A stretch of 64,000 nt of DNA. It comes from Huiozyma naganishii CBS 8797 (taxonomy: Eukaryota > Ascomycota > Saccharomycetes > Saccharomycetales > Saccharomycetaceae). The stretch covers positions 1,178,001 to 1,242,000 of the forward strand of contig NC_035924.1 in NCBI RefSeq assembly GCF_000348985.1, written 5' to 3'. Below are positions 19,549 to 29,629 of this stretch, one piece after another (within the stretch, counting starts at the first letter, position 1; each line of letters begins with the position of its first letter). The notes under the pieces were generated by a model. It had not been told where the DNA came from and did not search any database. It saw only the letters and a list, made by a program, of their open reading frames with translations. Both the position numbers and the translations under genes were made by a program.

Positions 19549-19762
19549 TTGATACACACACCCACTAGCAAACTATAGACAGCAGTATATAATACACTAT
19601 ATACAGACGCAAACAGGGGCCTTCTCTGTGAAGGTGTCAACAGCAGTGGTTTGTGGTGATCCTCTAAAGAGCTCTTTAAAGACGTCTTTTATATACAAAA
19701 ACATCGGATCCAAAGAGAAGAATGCAGTCAGAGTGAAAGAGTGTGTCGAGCACGTCAGTAAT

Positions 19763-20323
19763 ATGAATCGGGAACAGCGGGAGAGGTTCAGGGACACGCA
19801 CTTAAGGTTCCAGTACGACCTCTTGCACTACTTACCCCGGAGCAGCTCCACGGCACCGCTCGCTGGACTCTACTTGAAGAAATTTTACAATGCAACGAAG
19901 AGGTACCAATTGCAATTGCCTGCGCAGATCGTGCAGGCGGACGCGAAATTCTGCGGTCAATGCGGAATCGTACGAGTAGCACACCATAATCTGCTTGTGT
20001 CTAAGCAACAGGGCAGCTCTGGACAACCCTCCAATAGACTTCTATACACTTGTAGACAGTGTGGAAGAGAGGCTTCGTTCAATCTCGGAGAGGACCCGCC
20101 CCTCGAATCCCCAAAAACCGCTGAAAGTGATAGCACAAAAGTCTCTGCTCAGGCAGGGAAAGTTCAGAAGTCGGCAGGGAGCAGTGCGAAGGAAAGAGCG
20201 AAGAAGAGGAAACAAAACTCTCTCTCTAATTTACTGTCAAGGAAGAACGCGGAGCAAAAGAATAGAACCAGCGGCAGTGGCTCGTCGAATATCTTGTCCC
20301 TAGAGGACTTCATGCAGCAATAA
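19763..20323 (+). CDS. SNM1: RNase MRP subunit Snm1
   Basis: Snm1 is the protein specific to RNase MRP, which processes pre-rRNA (A3 site) and some mRNAs. The start is the ATG of MNREQRERFRDTHLRFQYDL, giving 186 residues (S. cerevisiae 198); the open frame upstream is not conserved. A four-cysteine zinc site is visible (FCGQCGIVRV and YTCRQCGREA), typical of the Rpr2/Snm1/Rpp21 family. The C-terminal part is Lys/Ser-rich (RAKKRKQN) and ends LSLEDFMQQ. It is convergent with PEX29. Confidence 0.93.
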   Translation: MNREQRERFRDTHLRFQYDLLHYLPRSSSTAPLAGLYLKKFYNATKRYQLQLPAQIVQADAKFCGQCGIVRVAHHNLLVSKQQGSSGQPSNRLLYTCRQCGREASFNLGEDPPLESPKTAESDSTKVSAQAGKVQKSAGSSAKERAKKRKQNSLSNLLSRKNAEQKNRTSGSGSSNILSLEDFMQQ

Positions 20324-20339
20324 GTACCTGCCTTTTAAC

Positions 20340-20359
20340 TCATATATATATATATATAG
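20340..20359. terminator. TA-rich spacer between convergent SNM1 and PEX29
   Basis: An alternating TA run sits in the 42-bp gap between two stop codons, like the one between SPP41 and RMT2; likely shared 3'-end signal, inferred from position. Confidence 0.45.
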
Positions 20360-20365
20360 AACTTT

Positions 20366-22183
20366 TCATACAGACGTATTCAGGATATCACTGTAATCCA
20401 TCTCAGAGATGGTCTCGTCATGGTTCAGCTCGTGGTCACTGCCATCACTCACCGCGGAGCGCAAATTGGTGGAATCCTGGGTGATCCCACCGGACATGGA
20501 GCCCAGAGTGATCCCGTGCAGTTTGCCCTCGCTGTACGTATCCTTTCGAAGCGGGTTGACTACCTCTTCTATGTCGTCACTCGTGGTATCCATCTGGTGT
20601 AGAGATGACCTTCTTGTGTGTTTCCCTACAGATGCTGAGCCGTTTACCGTCTCTGAAGTAGACCTTTGGCCATCGGGACCGTGTGCACCGCTTCCAACGC
20701 TGTGGCTGTTGCTCGCACCTGGACCGTACACCTTCTTAAGAACTATCTTTCTTCTACAGATATTGGTCCACATACGTCTTCTAAACTGGCCATGAGTTCC
20801 GTCAAGCTCAATATCGTACACCCATTTGGACTCGGAATCAACCTCAACGTACTGTATGAAACTCTCCTCCACCCACTCTTTCGGATCAAGATCTAAGGTC
20901 CACCCTGACCCAGGGACCCATTCCCAATCCTCGGGCGGATGTACAAAGCTTAGTTCCTTACAGCAAAAATCGCTGATATTGAGCTCGTTGATTCGGAGTT
21001 TCGAAAACAGTGCATAGTCGTCCGTACTGAACCCGACTTTCCTCCACTCTTTGTGCTTGTCGGTCTCGCTGTACCTCTGGATTTCAAATATAGTAACTAC
21101 TTTCTGCTCGCGTGCTTCAACAAATCTCATATGCTCGTACAATGTGTGCTCATATCGCCTACAAATGCTCAAATAATCGAGCCTTGTCTCCTCCGCATTC
21201 AGCCACTTCAAGATCCTGTCTTTGTTGGACGGGTGTGAAGCAATGATCCCGCCCCACCCAAGAGCGATCAAACACATCTTGACGGGCAAGTAGGGCCATA
21301 TTCTCTCTAAAAAGATAAAGTTGAACAAGGCCACAATCAAAATGACAATAAAGGAAAGACTTGACACCTGTTCATTGATAAAAAAAGCAAACTTCTTCAA
21401 GATAAACACGGTAAAATCGTAAGCGTTAACGTACAACATCATGTGGTTTTGTAAATCCGTCAAATTCAAAATGAACTCCTGGCTTAGTTCGGGGACAGGG
21501 TCGGGAAGAATTGGCTTTCGTATAGGCGGTCCCTGTGATGGGGTTCTGTTTACATCCACAAGATTATCTCGAATGTGATTCGGTTTATGCACATGAAGAT
21601 ACTGCGGGACCATTATTCCGAAAAGCAAGCAGAAAGGTGGCCCACAACCAAGCACTGTAACGGGTTTCAACACCAAGTACGTGTAAATCAGCATGATGCA
21701 CAAAGTCAGCGAAATGTTCTCCCAGTTGATGAAAGTGATGATCTCATCCAGCACTATGAATGGAATTCCCAACCTGGAGTTCATTTGAATAAAGTTTCTC
21801 GAGGTTATTGGTACAGAAAGGCCGGGTCTATTCTTGCCGTAAGCCATCCGTGTAGCAATCGTGGCCTTCGCAGTCTTCGAAGATGGTGGGAGAGCCATCT
21901 TGATGATTTTCTCCACCAGTGTATCCGTCATCATCTGTTGCAAAGTGGTCGATCGTCCTGCTGTATCGTGTGTTTTGTGAGGTAACGACCCCGTCGAGAA
22001 AGTTGCCCCACTGTTCGGGAGCGCTGCCTTGGGTCCACCCGCGACCTGGGCTTTCGAACCCTTATTTTGCACATCTTGCTCTTCCTCATGTTTCGGCACA
22101 ATCTTGGTCCTCTTGGGCAACTTTACGGCCGGATGAGGAGGTTGTTCCCCATCCTTCCAGAAGAAACTTGTCATAGATTCCAT
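20366..22183 (-). CDS. PEX29: Peroxisome-regulating ER membrane protein Pex29
   Basis: Pex29 is an ER membrane protein with a dysferlin (DysF) domain that controls peroxisome number and size with Pex28 and Pex30-32. The start ATG of MESMTSFFWKDG matches the family N-terminus; the open frame further upstream runs into RKM4 and is not conserved. The product is 605 residues (S. cerevisiae 554). Conserved: MMTDTLVEKIIKMALPPSSK, SRNFIQMNSRLGIPF, four or five hydrophobic segments at about 125-310, PELSQEFILNLTDLQNHM, and the DysF-type C-terminal part with DWEWVPGSGWTLDLDPKEW and the RRRMWTNICRR motif. The tail is acidic and Ser-rich. Confidence 0.96.
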   Translation of the reverse strand: MESMTSFFWKDGEQPPHPAVKLPKRTKIVPKHEEEQDVQNKGSKAQVAGGPKAALPNSGATFSTGSLPHKTHDTAGRSTTLQQMMTDTLVEKIIKMALPPSSKTAKATIATRMAYGKNRPGLSVPITSRNFIQMNSRLGIPFIVLDEIITFINWENISLTLCIMLIYTYLVLKPVTVLGCGPPFCLLFGIMVPQYLHVHKPNHIRDNLVDVNRTPSQGPPIRKPILPDPVPELSQEFILNLTDLQNHMMLYVNAYDFTVFILKKFAFFINEQVSSLSFIVILIVALFNFIFLERIWPYLPVKMCLIALGWGGIIASHPSNKDRILKWLNAEETRLDYLSICRRYEHTLYEHMRFVEAREQKVVTIFEIQRYSETDKHKEWRKVGFSTDDYALFSKLRINELNISDFCCKELSFVHPPEDWEWVPGSGWTLDLDPKEWVEESFIQYVEVDSESKWVYDIELDGTHGQFRRRMWTNICRRKIVLKKVYGPGASNSHSVGSGAHGPDGQRSTSETVNGSASVGKHTRRSSLHQMDTTSDDIEEVVNPLRKDTYSEGKLHGITLGSMSGGITQDSTNLRSAVSDGSDHELNHDETISEMDYSDILNTSV

Positions 22184-22398
22184 ACCGATCCCTTTGGTAT
22201 TCGTTGCGGCACCGGTATATAGTTGTTTAAGTGCGGCGACACCTCCTGCAATTGATCTTTTCCACTTTTTTTTAATGTAAGAGCATGTGCACTTTGAACG
22301 GTTTAATCCCAACTCATTGGGTGCAATTAATGCTAAACACACTATCAGGTTTGAGTTATGACGATCTGCTAATTTACATAATGGTCTGCTAGTTAGCA

Positions 22399-23889
22399 CT
22401 AATGTCTACGTTTCTTTTGCCGCCCTTTTGCACCCTCATCTTCAGACTTTCTTTTGGAAATGTTGTTCAAGAGCTTCGTATCGGGTACTATTGCATACTT
22501 CTCAGGTAATCTGGATGAGCAACTCTTGAGTGCTTTAACCTCACCGTGTAGTACAATATGAGCCATAAGCTTTCTTGACACGGAAGTTTCTCTCGTGCTT
22601 TCCAATTGAGAGATGTCGGGACTCGTTGCTGCGTATTCCGGGTATTGACTTTGACGCTCTTTGATAGTCATCTGCCAGATGCTGTTACATTGGTCCGTTA
22701 TCTTACCTGCTTGCAGCAGTTGCAAGCATTTTTTGGTGACCCTGCGTAGTTGTCTTGATACTTCGTCGGAACTCATCCGACCGCGGCCTGGTAACTGAAG
22801 CATGACTGTCAGTATTTGAATGGTGAGTACGAACTCGTCAGGAATATCGCCATCTGCGTAGCATTCACAAGATTCAAATGTCACATCTTCGTATTCCAAG
22901 ATTTCCAGCAGCGATGGATCCGTTTGAAGCAAGTTTGAAACGTTTACTAGTAGCTCTTCAGCCTTGGTATCTGGGTACTTTTCCATGAATATTTTGATAA
23001 ACGTCTCCATGGGGATCTCTCCAAAGTCAAACTTTGAACCGTCGGGTTCAATGTAACCGTACCGTCTTAGTATCTCGGAGTTAGGGTGATCGCCATAAAT
23101 GTTATAAATTTGTTCACCTTTCTTGATTGCCTTAATACTCCTCATCTCTAGCAGATTGCTACCGTGAATCAAATGGGCATTACATTTGTGGGTGTTTGAA
23201 TTTAAAGTATCTGCTAGGGGAATCATGCATTTCAAAGATCTAACGTTCTCAGACTCGTTGTCGTCCTCTTCCTCGTCAGTTCCGCCCTCCTTCTCCTCTA
23301 CATAATCTTGGACATCAAAAGAGTATGACATGATTATGCTCGCAACAAGAAGAAAATTCTCCCAAGTAACCTTCAATATATAGCTGTCTTTTTCTTTTAA
23401 TGTGGACTTGTTTATTATATCAACGACGTTTTCGAACATCTCTTTTGCTTTATCTGCACCAACTCTTTCCAAGATCAAACTGGGCTTCAGTAGCTCCAAT
23501 TCGTCGTCAGCCCAATATATCAACTGATTCATATCAGTCTTCTTTGGAAGCACTTGTAAATACGGCCACCATTTGCTCTTCTCTCCTACAACTTTCCATT
23601 CAAACAGCAATGCAATAATCAGACCCTCCCATTGGCCTACGCTCTCCACCAAGTGATTCTTGATCTCAGGATAACGCTTGCTCAGCTCGCAGTTTTCGAC
23701 ATTCAGCATCGTGGTCCTTGGAACCTCAAACAGAATTTCATCCTTCTCTATGTCTTCAATTGCAATAACACATCTGCCCTGGTTCACCTCACGCAAATCA
23801 TCTACTTTGATCTTTGGAGAAAGCACAATTTCAGCTGGACCTTGTAACCATTCGACAAAAGCCCGCGTAGAATCAGCAAAATTAGCCAT
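22399..23889 (-). CDS. RKM4: Ribosomal lysine methyltransferase Rkm4 (SET domain)
   Basis: Rkm4 monomethylates a lysine of ribosomal protein Rpl42. The product is 496 residues (S. cerevisiae 494), starting MANFADSTRAFVEWLQGPAE. A split SET domain runs from about 25 to 285: QGRCVIAIEDIEKDEILFEVP, an iSET insertion, LADTLNSNTHKCNAHL (catalytic N-x-x-x-x-N/H-type region) and IKKGEQIYNIYGDHPNSEIL with the conserved tyrosine and YGD. The Rubisco-LSMT-like substrate domain follows. It lies downstream of HSP78 and upstream of PEX29, all on the minus strand; the RKM4-PEX29 adjacency is not found in S. cerevisiae. Confidence 0.95.
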   Translation of the reverse strand: MANFADSTRAFVEWLQGPAEIVLSPKIKVDDLREVNQGRCVIAIEDIEKDEILFEVPRTTMLNVENCELSKRYPEIKNHLVESVGQWEGLIIALLFEWKVVGEKSKWWPYLQVLPKKTDMNQLIYWADDELELLKPSLILERVGADKAKEMFENVVDIINKSTLKEKDSYILKVTWENFLLVASIIMSYSFDVQDYVEEKEGGTDEEEDDNESENVRSLKCMIPLADTLNSNTHKCNAHLIHGSNLLEMRSIKAIKKGEQIYNIYGDHPNSEILRRYGYIEPDGSKFDFGEIPMETFIKIFMEKYPDTKAEELLVNVSNLLQTDPSLLEILEYEDVTFESCECYADGDIPDEFVLTIQILTVMLQLPGRGRMSSDEVSRQLRRVTKKCLQLLQAGKITDQCNSIWQMTIKERQSQYPEYAATSPDISQLESTRETSVSRKLMAHIVLHGEVKALKSCSSRLPEKYAIVPDTKLLNNISKRKSEDEGAKGRQKKRRH

Positions 23890-24025
23890 TCCTGTCTTAT
23901 TCCCCCTTACGGAGTCGTACCTTACTTCATCAGGGCATCAAAAAACTTTTCACAGTTCATCAAATTTTAAAAGAATTTATATAATGTATAAACCGAAGAA
24001 AGATCATTCCAGAGTTAAAGCTGAA

Positions 24026-26386
24026 TCAAGTCTCCTCCTCGGTCTCTATTGGAGTCCCTTCTTCGTGGTTTGGTTCCACGACCAGCTCTTTGTCTTTATT
24101 TACATGTACCTTGATGGTTTCTCCTGGCCTGATTTGACCCTTCAGCATGTAAGTCGCCATGGTGTTCAATATCTGCTTGTGGATAAGTCTATTCAATGGT
24201 CTTGCACCGTAGAAATGATCGTACCCATGGTCTGTTAGCCAATCCTTTGCCTCCAAGGACAAGTCCAGCTTCATCCTTTTTTCATTCAGTCTTTCTTGCA
24301 CTTCGCCCACTCTGATATCTACAATGGACCTCAACACTTTTTTGGAGAGCCTGTTGAACACGATGATATCGTCAATACGGTTGATGAATTCAGGAGGGTA
24401 TTCCTTCTTCATCTTGTTTATGACTTTCTCCTTTACTTTGGAGTTAATTTTCCCCGTATCAGAGCCATTCTTGCCCTCACCAACCGTGTCGTCCGATAGT
24501 AGGATATCCTGGCCAATATTCGATGTCATAACAATAATTGTATTCCGGAAATCAACGCGGTGGCCCAACGAATCCGTCAGTTTACCCTCATCTAGAACTT
24601 GCAGTAACAATTTCGAGACGTCTGGGTGCGCCTTCTCGAACTCATCAAACAACACCACGGCGTACGGTTTACGTCTGACAGCTTCAGTCAATTGCCCCCC
24701 CGATTCACTCAATACGTAACCTGGAGGCGCACCAATCAGTTTGGACACGGTATGCTTTTCTTGAAACTCCGACATGTCAAACCTGATAACGTTGGATTCA
24801 TCGTCGAATAGAAACTGCGCTAGTGCCTTTGTTAGCTCCGTTTTACCTGTACCCGTGGGACCCAAAAACATAAAACTTGCAATGGGTCTTTTCTCGCTCG
24901 TCAACCCAGCTCTTTGTAGTCTCACGGCGTCTGAGATCGCATGGATAGCTTCATCTTGGCCAACGACCCGTTTTCTCAATGAATCCTCCATGTACAGCAG
25001 TCTCTCGTTGTCACCCTTCATGACTGTCTCCATGGGGATCCCCGTCATTCTCGCAACGACTTTCGATATATCATCGGAGGTCACCGAATCGTGGAGCAAG
25101 TTTTCCTGCGGTTCACTACCGCTCTCCTTCTTCTTATTTAGTTCGATCTTCTTCTCCAATTCCGGGATTGTGGCGTACCTCAATCTGGAGGCCTTCGTGT
25201 AATCGCCGCTTCTCTGTGCTTGTTCGAGTTCAATCCTGGCTTTCTCCAGATCCGCCTTCGATGTCTTGATAGACTCGATCTCCAATTTTTCTTTATCCCA
25301 AATGGTGGTCAGTCTTTGCAACTCATCGTTCTTCAAGTTCAAATCTTTTTGAAGCTTCTCCTTCCTCTCCAAGGAGATTGGATCCGTCTCCTTCTTTAGG
25401 GACTCCAACTCGATCTGAATAGTCATTATCTGCCTGTCCAGTTTCTGGATCTCATCCGGTTTCGACTCGTGTTGCAACCTCAAAACTGCACACGCTTCAT
25501 CAACAAGGTCGATCGCTTTGTCTGGGAGGAATCTGTCGTTGATGTACCTGTTCGACAACACCGCGGCAGACACCAGTGCAGCGTCAGTGATCCTCACCCC
25601 GTGGTGTACCTCGTACCTCTCCTTCAACCCTCTCAAGATCGAAATACTGTCCGCGACGGATGGTTCATTCAAGATAATCGGTTGAAACCTTCTAGCAAGT
25701 GCTGGATCCTTCTCAATGATCTTAAACTCGTCGAGTGTAGTCGCAGAGATACAACGCAATCCCTTTGCGAGCCTGGGCTTCAAAATATTCGACGCGTCCA
25801 TGGCACCCTTCCCGTCGGACCCGAGCCCCAAAAGCATATGCACCTCATCTATAAACATGATGACATTCTCGTCGACGTCGTCGAGCACACCCTTGAGCCT
25901 CTCCTCGAACTCACCCCTGTACTTCGCACCAGCGATCAGTGAACTCAATTCCAAGTTGTACAGCGATTTCCCCTTCAGGGACTCAGGGACCTCCCCGCGG
26001 ACGATCCGCTGCGCGAGCCCCTCCACAAGAGAACTTTTCCCCACCCCAGCACGCCCAATGACGATAGGATTGTTTTTGGTCCTCCGGGACAGGATCTGGA
26101 TTGCCCTCGAGATCTCCTCATCCCTACCGATGATTGGGTCCAGTTTGCCCTCCTTTGCCAAACTGGTCAAATCCGTCGCATACTGCTTCAAAAAACTCTT
26201 CTGATTCGGATCCGTTCGTAACTGAACGTAGCACCTCGTACTCGCTGGATAACGGTACATCACCTGTGGAAGAGCTGTCCTCGCTCCCCCGGTCGCCAGC
26301 CTCAGCAGGGACGCAGTCACCTGCGGCCTCATCGCCAGCCGTCTCGCACCATTGCATATTGCAGATCTAGCAGCAACCCTCAACAT
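24026..26386 (-). CDS. HSP78: Mitochondrial ClpB-type disaggregase Hsp78
   Basis: Hsp78 is the matrix AAA+ chaperone that resolves aggregates and restores thermotolerance. The start is ATG of [17 protein letters not shown], an Arg-rich, acid-poor targeting peptide; the frame continues upstream only to a TTG. The product is 786 residues (S. cerevisiae 811). Nucleotide-binding domain 1 has Walker [10 protein letters not shown] near 111 and Walker [12 protein letters not shown] coiled-coil M domain follows (about 330-430). Domain 2 has GPTGTGKT near 508, [14 protein letters not shown] and sensor ITMTSN-like [12 protein letters not shown]. There is no ClpB-type N domain, as is usual for Hsp78. 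A strong heat-shock element lies upstream. Confidence 0.98.
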   Translation of the reverse strand: MLRVAARSAICNGARRLAMRPQVTASLLRLATGGARTALPQVMYRYPASTRCYVQLRTDPNQKSFLKQYATDLTSLAKEGKLDPIIGRDEEISRAIQILSRRTKNNPIVIGRAGVGKSSLVEGLAQRIVRGEVPESLKGKSLYNLELSSLIAGAKYRGEFEERLKGVLDDVDENVIMFIDEVHMLLGLGSDGKGAMDASNILKPRLAKGLRCISATTLDEFKIIEKDPALARRFQPIILNEPSVADSISILRGLKERYEVHHGVRITDAALVSAAVLSNRYINDRFLPDKAIDLVDEACAVLRLQHESKPDEIQKLDRQIMTIQIELESLKKETDPISLERKEKLQKDLNLKNDELQRLTTIWDKEKLEIESIKTSKADLEKARIELEQAQRSGDYTKASRLRYATIPELEKKIELNKKKESGSEPQENLLHDSVTSDDISKVVARMTGIPMETVMKGDNERLLYMEDSLRKRVVGQDEAIHAISDAVRLQRAGLTSEKRPIASFMFLGPTGTGKTELTKALAQFLFDDESNVIRFDMSEFQEKHTVSKLIGAPPGYVLSESGGQLTEAVRRKPYAVVLFDEFEKAHPDVSKLLLQVLDEGKLTDSLGHRVDFRNTIIVMTSNIGQDILLSDDTVGEGKNGSDTGKINSKVKEKVINKMKKEYPPEFINRIDDIIVFNRLSKKVLRSIVDIRVGEVQERLNEKRMKLDLSLEAKDWLTDHGYDHFYGARPLNRLIHKQILNTMATYMLKGQIRPGETIKVHVNKDKELVVEPNHEEGTPIETEEET

Positions 26387-26462
26387 TACCCCAGCTATGC
26401 TCGCTCTTATCAAACCAAGTTGCTATACAGAAGCTCGAGGATTCCCCTGTGTAGTCACCTGC

Positions 26463-26470
26463 TTATATAC
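26463..26470 (-). promoter_or_regulatory. TATA box of HSP78
   Basis: TATATAAG on the minus strand about 77 bp upstream of the HSP78 start codon, downstream of the heat-shock element. Confidence 0.6.
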
Positions 26471-26609
26471 GCTGACTCAACGGAGTCCAGCCTATTATAA
26501 CAGATGCGGGATTACGGAATCCCTTAAAGGCAACTGAAAGAATAAAATCGAAGAAATCGAAGGAATGGCGGTAAGACGGGATGCCAATGATTAGGTGTTA
26601 CCCGCAGGC

Positions 26610-26627
26610 TTCCAGAACTTTCTCGAA
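26610..26627 (-). promoter_or_regulatory. Heat-shock element upstream of HSP78
   Basis: Four contiguous alternating Hsf1 units, TTCnnGAAnnTTCnnGAA, with no mismatch, about 225 bp upstream of the HSP78 ATG. This is an ideal binding arrangement for trimeric Hsf1 and predicts strong heat induction of HSP78. Confidence 0.88.
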
Positions 26628-27131
26628 CCGAGGAATCGGGAAATACATACACACCTGGCCCGATCCGGTAAAGGTACGCGTGCCTGGAATGTCCGGGGAA
26701 CGCGTGTCCACCCACCCACCGGGTCTCCTATCCAGCGGAACAATAGCCCGCGCCGCGGCCCGCACGGCCTCCGCGGGACGGCATGATGTGGCAGTTACCG
26801 ACGGGTGACGAATGGGTTACATAATAAGTCGCTGCCCGCGTTTCTCCCGCGACGCAAAACCTTAAAAAAAGAATATTCATGCAGGAGAAAATAGAGTTTG
26901 CTGCGGGCGGTTCTGTGCGGGCGGCAACCTAAACTGAGGAGATCCGATGAGTTCTGAGCAGTGGTATAACCAGTTGTACTGTGTTTCATCAAATACCATT
27001 GAGAGGGAACTTCATTACAAATACATATACAGAAATGAATAATGGTAATAATAATACTAATAATAATAATATTAACAAATTAAAAAAAGAGATGCAGCTT
27101 GCTGGATTGTCCTCCCAGTCGTGTGGGTGTG

Positions 27132-28274
27132 TTACGGTGGTGCGCTTGGGGCGACGTTGTTGCAGTTTCCAGTGACCGCTCTCAACTGCTGTTCCAACTG
27201 GTAGATCCTGTTCCTAAGGTTCAGGATCTCTCTTTGCAAAGCCTCGTGCTCGCGGTAGAGTTGTTCGTACTTCATCGCCTTGTCCTCCAGTAGCCGCATG
27301 TACTTCTCCTTCCGTAACCGGAACGCCTTCTGCGCGTTTCTATTCTGTACTGCGCGCTTAGAGTCCCTCAGCGATTTGAGATTCTTCGATATGTGATTGT
27401 ATTGCGCCATGCCGTACAGATGCGACAGAGGAGGGTACTGCGCTTTCCTCTCCTCGTCGCTCTCGTCCTCCTCGTTTGGGGGTGGCGGTGGGGGTGCACC
27501 CACCGGTTGCTGTTGAGGTGGTAACCACACCATGGGCCTTTGGATGAACGTGCCAGCGGGGGCAAGTGGTGGTGGTAACGCCATTGGTGACGAAGAATAT
27601 ATGCTGTTGTTGGGTTCAGTAGTCGTAGTAGTTGTCTCGTGTAAGTTTGTGTCGTGCGAGGGCCCCGTCGGGCTGTTCTGCAACGTTACTGTGCCCGGAT
27701 TTATCCGGGATGCTGTCGTCGTCACTGGTGGCTGCATCGTCCCTGGGAACCCCATACGCGTCTGTGCAGCGGCAGGGCGGAGCGGTGTCGGTATCCTTGT
27801 GACCACGGGGAACATGGGACCAGGGTATAGCGGCATCTGCGCCTGCTGGTTTATTCCAGGGTTGTTGCCCGCCGGTTGGACGTGTAACAAATGTTGTGGG
27901 TATGCAAACGTTGGTTGCGACTGTACCCCTGGGGGGGCACACTGTATGCCATGGTTACCGGGGAACGCACCAACAGCGTTCTTATGACTGAGGTAAATGA
28001 TGCTATTATTATTATTGTCATTTGTATCATGAGGAGAATTGGCATTAATATTATCATTAGTACGGTCCCAGTTTTCATTACCGAGACCATCCACCAGACG
28101 ATTTGTTGATCTTTGAACGGCGATGTGGTCCTGCACTTGCCCTCTGTACTCGTCTAGTGGGTTGGACAAATCTCGAATATTCATTGGATTTTTTTTCAAC
28201 TGTTCCGCCGTTGCAGTATCTGTGCTATGCGTCTGGTCATTATTACTATTGCTGTTCACATCATTGTCGCTCAT
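27132..28274 (-). CDS. YAP6: bZIP transcription factor Yap6 (Yap6/Cin5 type)
   Basis: The product is 380 residues (Yap6 383, Cin5 295), starting MSDNDVNSNSNNDQ. The bZIP lies at about 305-365: the basic region KRAVQNRNAQKAFRLRKEKY carries the fungal Yap signature (Q, N, A and F positions instead of the usual bZIP residues), followed by a leucine zipper. The rest is Asn-, Pro- and Thr-rich; a poly-Pro/Glu-rich patch PPPPPPNEEDESDEER precedes the bZIP. Yap6 and Cin5 are duplicates involved in salt and drug tolerance and in Tup1-Ssn6 recruitment. HSP78 and SWM1 as neighbours match the YDR258C-YDR260C order, which favours Yap6 over Cin5. Confidence 0.92.
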   Translation of the reverse strand: MSDNDVNSNSNNDQTHSTDTATAEQLKKNPMNIRDLSNPLDEYRGQVQDHIAVQRSTNRLVDGLGNENWDRTNDNINANSPHDTNDNNNNSIIYLSHKNAVGAFPGNHGIQCAPPGVQSQPTFAYPQHLLHVQPAGNNPGINQQAQMPLYPGPMFPVVTRIPTPLRPAAAQTRMGFPGTMQPPVTTTASRINPGTVTLQNSPTGPSHDTNLHETTTTTTEPNNSIYSSSPMALPPPLAPAGTFIQRPMVWLPPQQQPVGAPPPPPPNEEDESDEERKAQYPPLSHLYGMAQYNHISKNLKSLRDSKRAVQNRNAQKAFRLRKEKYMRLLEDKAMKYEQLYREHEALQREILNLRNRIYQLEQQLRAVTGNCNNVAPSAPP

Positions 28275-29629
28275 GTTTTGAGTTTATCTGTCGGCAGTCT
28301 GTGCGTATGAGTCAATGTTGCCGCTTTATATCACTTCCACCCAAAATATTACACACAAACACAGACAAACACACACACAGACTAACCTTGTTCCAGTTGA
28401 TGTTAGTGTGTTAATTATTATCTTCGAAATTTTCGAATTTAATGCTCCTCTTCGAGAATAAACCAAAAAATGACGAGATAAGATACAAAGACACAAATAC
28501 TGGCCTTCCCACTCTGTAAAATAAAATAATATGCCTATAGATCCTGAATGCTCCTGGCAAAAAGAGAAGACGGGGGAAGCGGGTTAGGTCCCTTTATTAT
28601 TTTACTATTATTATTTTGAGGGACTGTTCGAGCCAGTATATCGAAAGAAAAAAAATATGGACCTGTACGGCGGGAGACAGACAGAATGATAGTGGTATTG
28701 ATAGTAGTGATGGTGAACGGACGTTCCTTATATAATCCGTAAAAGGTATAGGTTCAAGTGGGAAAAAAAAATGAAATTTCGTCGAGGGAAAAAAAGAAAC
28801 AAAAATTCACGACAACATGTCTGATTGCTCGCTTTGGGTATTTTCTTCGCAGAGTGAATAGTGAGGACAGATGGGAGAAGAACTCCCGGAGAACAATGGA
28901 TAAAGGAGAAACTTTAAGGTTATGTGAGATTCAGAAACTTCGGGTCGGGAAGAAACGGGCAACAAAAAAAACCTAAAATATAATGGAATGAGATAGAGAG
29001 AAAGGAAGGTAGAAGAAGAAAAAAGCTTAAAACCCACTCCCCTTGTTCTATTTTTTTCCAGCCCTCGACCACAGAAACAGCCGCAGAGAGGCGAAAAAAA
29101 AATCTGTCGGGGAAGACAAAGGCGGAGTCCACGCTGGTACCTGTTGTTCCGTATCCGTCATCGCCAGCCGTGACCGACAAAGGATGCATGGCCTAGGGTG
29201 GGGGATGGAGGCTGGGAGCTGTGAGGAGGTAGCCAACAGCTACTGGCCAATCGGAAAAATAATAGAGATAAAAATAACACAATACTTGCGAGTAAAAATA
29301 AACATTACGCCTCTACGAGAAGTTACTCGAGGCTGCCACGGTGGTGCATACCGGCAAAATATTAGTTTCATATCGATTGTATTTTTTCACTCCCCATGTG
29401 TATCTTGCTGCAACCGTGGGTTTTCTCGGCGTAGGTTACTGTATGGTCGTAGATGGGGGTAAACCCTCACATAAAGCGAAAAAAAGCAGCCCCCAAAGTA
29501 TGCGCTTATGGGACTAAGCAATGACGGTGGGTATTTAAACCTTGGGCAAAGGTGGGCAAAACAAGTTGAAGAGCGCAGAAATCAACGAAAAGTAGAGAAA
29601 CCCACGCTGTTTATTGCTGGGACACACAG
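28275..29629. other. Long YAP6 upstream region
   Basis: About 1.35 kb with no recognisable gene between the YAP6 start and the SWM1 stop. It contains several A/T runs (for example near 28440-28470, 28600-28660 and 28760-28800) and a CA-rich tract at 28350-28380. Small frames on both strands have no family resemblance. Its length suggests an extended promoter for YAP6. Confidence 0.6.

Larger units (their letters stand above)
26387..27131. other. HSP78 promoter and YAP6 3' region
   Basis: About 745 bp without a gene. It holds the HSP78 TATA box and heat-shock element. A very GC-rich patch lies at about 26745-26780, and an AT-rich trinucleotide-like stretch (AAT/TAA) at about 27035-27090 just past the YAP6 stop. 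Confidence 0.6.

Noticed and set aside
22184..22399. Upstream extension of PEX29 by 72 codons
   Set aside because: Overlaps the RKM4 stop region and is not conserved; MESMTSFFW is the family start.
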